Positions 62,772 to 64,000 of a stretch of DNA of 64,000 nt are shown here, piece after piece. The notes beneath the pieces are model-generated. The model worked only from the letters and a program-made list of their open reading frames with translations, had not been told where the DNA came from and did not search any database. The stretch lies in contig NZ_JAGSPM010000002.1 of NCBI RefSeq assembly GCF_018139645.1, positions 186,001 to 250,000 of the forward strand, written 5' to 3'. Every line of letters begins with the position of its first letter. Position 1 is the first letter of the stretch. The position numbers and the translations under genes are program-made. This DNA comes from Affinundibacterium baiyunense (GTDB lineage: Bacteria > Pseudomonadota > Gammaproteobacteria > Burkholderiales > Burkholderiaceae_D).

Positions 62772-63182
62772 TTATCGCTCAATAATTTTATTGCCTACCC
62801 CACTCCTCGAAATGCGTGACACGAAACCTTTCGGTACATACAACGTATTCCCCTCGCCTTCTAAATCAATTTGCTCGACCGTTGCGCTATTGCGTATGGA
62901 GAGATCATTGTTAACGCCTGTCACACGTATGCGACCAACTTGATTTTTCTCGGCGATGACAATGTTATTGCTAGTGCCAGTGAGATAGACGTTATAACGT
63001 CCAGATTTATTAATGATACTGTCAAGCTTGTGTCCATCAATCACGACTTCGTTGCCACGATCATCGACATGACCACTGCTACCGCAACCCGCGATAATCA
63101 AACTCGTGAAGACCAAGGAAAAGCGAATAAGAAGGCGCAACACACCCTGATTAATGCCATCAACAAATGCCAAATAACGCAT
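62772..63182 (-). CDS. DUF3060-like lipoprotein
   Basis: A 136-residue protein with a lipobox IIAGC and a beta-helix-like repeat in which short strands recur (NVYLTGTSNNIVIAEKNQVG, RVTGVNNDLSIRN, IDLEGEGNTLYVPKG). That pattern is DUF3060. The start at 63182 is preferred over 63197 because it lies closer to the signal peptide. Function unknown. Confidence 0.8.
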   Translation of the reverse strand: MRYLAFVDGINQGVLRLLIRFSLVFTSLIIAGCGSSGHVDDRGNEVVIDGHKLDSIINKSGRYNVYLTGTSNNIVIAEKNQVGRIRVTGVNNDLSIRNSATVEQIDLEGEGNTLYVPKGFVSRISRSGVGNKIIER

Positions 63183-63361
63183 AAAAATATCCCTCAAAAA
63201 ATAGAAATCTATCCGAACTTCGCTGCTGATCTTTCAATGACCAACAACGTGAGACCGCATCATCCTTGCTTGATAAGAGGGAATCGAGAAAGATGCGACC
63301 GATCGGCTATTTTTATGCCTTAGGGACTGGGAATTTGGCGCGAATGGCAGAGCAACTGCAT

Positions 63362-63392
63362 AAAAAAATCCGCCATATTGCTAAGGCGGATT
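63362..63392 (-). terminator. Rho-independent terminator of the PPIase gene
   Basis: AATCCGCC (63368-63375) and GGCGGATT (63385-63392) form the stem. On the minus strand it is followed by a T-run (complement of 63362-63369). It lies 30 bp after the PPIase stop. Confidence 0.85.
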
Positions 63393-63421
63393 CTTCTCAA
63401 AACCTTGCTACGCAAAATAAC

Positions 63422-64000
63422 TTATTTCTTTTGTTGCCCTTCTCCTAGAAAAGCTTTTGCTTCTGCACCAACGCGTATTACACGAATTTGTCTGAGCTCA
63501 GTATTGCTATCTATTTTGTTCAAAGTCTCTTGTCCGGCAGTGAATCTACCGATTACATTAAATTCATTCGTAAATGGACTATCTGCCGTGGCTATCAATA
63601 AATGACCTTGCGCATTGATTGCGACCACATGACCCTGTGAGTTAGCAGCCTTTTTAGTTATCTCATTCAATGCTGTTTCTGGCCATTTACCATGCAAACG
63701 AAACTCCCATTTGCCATTAATGATGTTTGCCTGCCCAATCGGCGCAGGTGGCGTGCTTAGACGAGCGGCACCAGGATTAAATGCAGGCGGTTTAAAGTTT
63801 GTTTCAAGCTGAGCAACCAAACGCCCTACATTGGCGGGAGCTAGTTCTGCTTGCAACTCGACTAAAACATTACCTTGATTTGTGACTAGCTCGACATACA
63901 GACCAGACGGCAAGTAATAACCATCACGACTCAAGGTCTCTGGCGCATTTGCTACTTCATAGGCCATCAATGCAATAGCGATTGCCGAGTGTTGCTGCGC
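63422..64000 (-). CDS. Cyclophilin-type peptidyl-prolyl isomerase, 5' end cut by window
   Basis: At least 182 residues; the frame stays open to the window edge, so the N-terminus is probably outside. LYVELVTNQGNVLVELQAEL is the cyclophilin first strand pair, APANVGRLVAQLETNF follows the usual NF..L helix, and NEFNVIGRFTAGQETLNKID the last strand-helix with the F..GR motif. Some catalytic residues look altered: the usual FHR motif is not evident. It may be periplasmic, and low or changed activity is possible. Confidence 0.75.
   Translation of the reverse strand, partial: AQQHSAIAIALMAYEVANAPETLSRDGYYLPSGLYVELVTNQGNVLVELQAELAPANVGRLVAQLETNFKPPAFNPGAARLSTPPAPIGQANIINGKWEFRLHGKWPETALNEITKKAANSQGHVVAINAQGHLLIATADSPFTNEFNVIGRFTAGQETLNKIDSNTELRQIRVIRVGAEAKAFLGEGQQKK

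Overview
The window looks like a chromosome segment of a betaproteobacterium of the Burkholderiales, most like Oxalobacteraceae; an Undibacterium-type genome is my best guess. The basis is the conserved core blocks gpmA-envC-ctpA, rhodanese-grxC-secB-gpsA, hslVU, dksA and priA-hemE, the protein sequences themselves, and a moderate GC content. This assignment is inference from remembered families, not a database search.

Layout. 1-5.8 kb: housekeeping genes for the cell envelope, glycolysis, redox, protein export and phospholipid precursors. 5.8-9.8 kb: two small hypothetical genes, hslVU behind a sigma-32-type promoter, and a STAS protein. 10.2-15.1 kb: a zinc-homeostasis cluster (ZnuD-like receptor, DUF2946 protein, zinc-finger-less DksA, His-rich COG0523 GTPase, Fur/Zur regulator). 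15.4-19 kb: priA and hemE, with a spacer carrying four DnaA-box-like sites. 19.2-23.2 kb: an AraC/GyrI-type regulator, small hypothetical genes, a VOC gene remnant and a YggL-family gene.

23.3-43.5 kb is a beta-glucan (laminarin-type) utilisation locus. It has GH3-MFS-GH1-GH20 and GH5-GH1 operons, a LacI regulator, an ABC sugar transporter operon ending in a flavin-dependent (tryptophan) halogenase-like gene, and a divergent GH16 lipoprotein gene followed by a DUF6445-type 2OG-Fe(II) oxygenase gene. Four near-identical 14-bp LacI-type operators lie in the four control regions; three of them sit on readable promoters. I infer one regulon: secreted GH16 and GH5 enzymes cut glucan, the ABC and MFS systems import oligosaccharides, and GH3 and GH1 enzymes finish them to glucose.

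45.5-53.9 kb is accessory DNA that looks like integron gene-cassette arrays without an integrase. Small minus-strand genes, each with its stop codon on a GTTA core, are separated by attC-like imperfect palindromes. A roughly 200-bp leader occurs twice in full and once in part; each copy carries the same TTGCCA-N16-TTATCT promoter and reads into the next gene. Broken genes lie among them: a PPOX gene with a frameshift, a prolyl-hydroxylase-like gene with an in-frame TGA, and a decayed second copy of the patatin gene's 3' end.

53.9-64 kb returns to ordinary chromosomal genes: VOC protein, HD hydrolase, sterol-desaturase family enzyme, PhzF, serine hydrolase, DUF454, DUF3060 and a cyclophilin-type PPIase cut by the window edge. 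No rRNA, tRNA, CRISPR array or insertion sequence was recognised.
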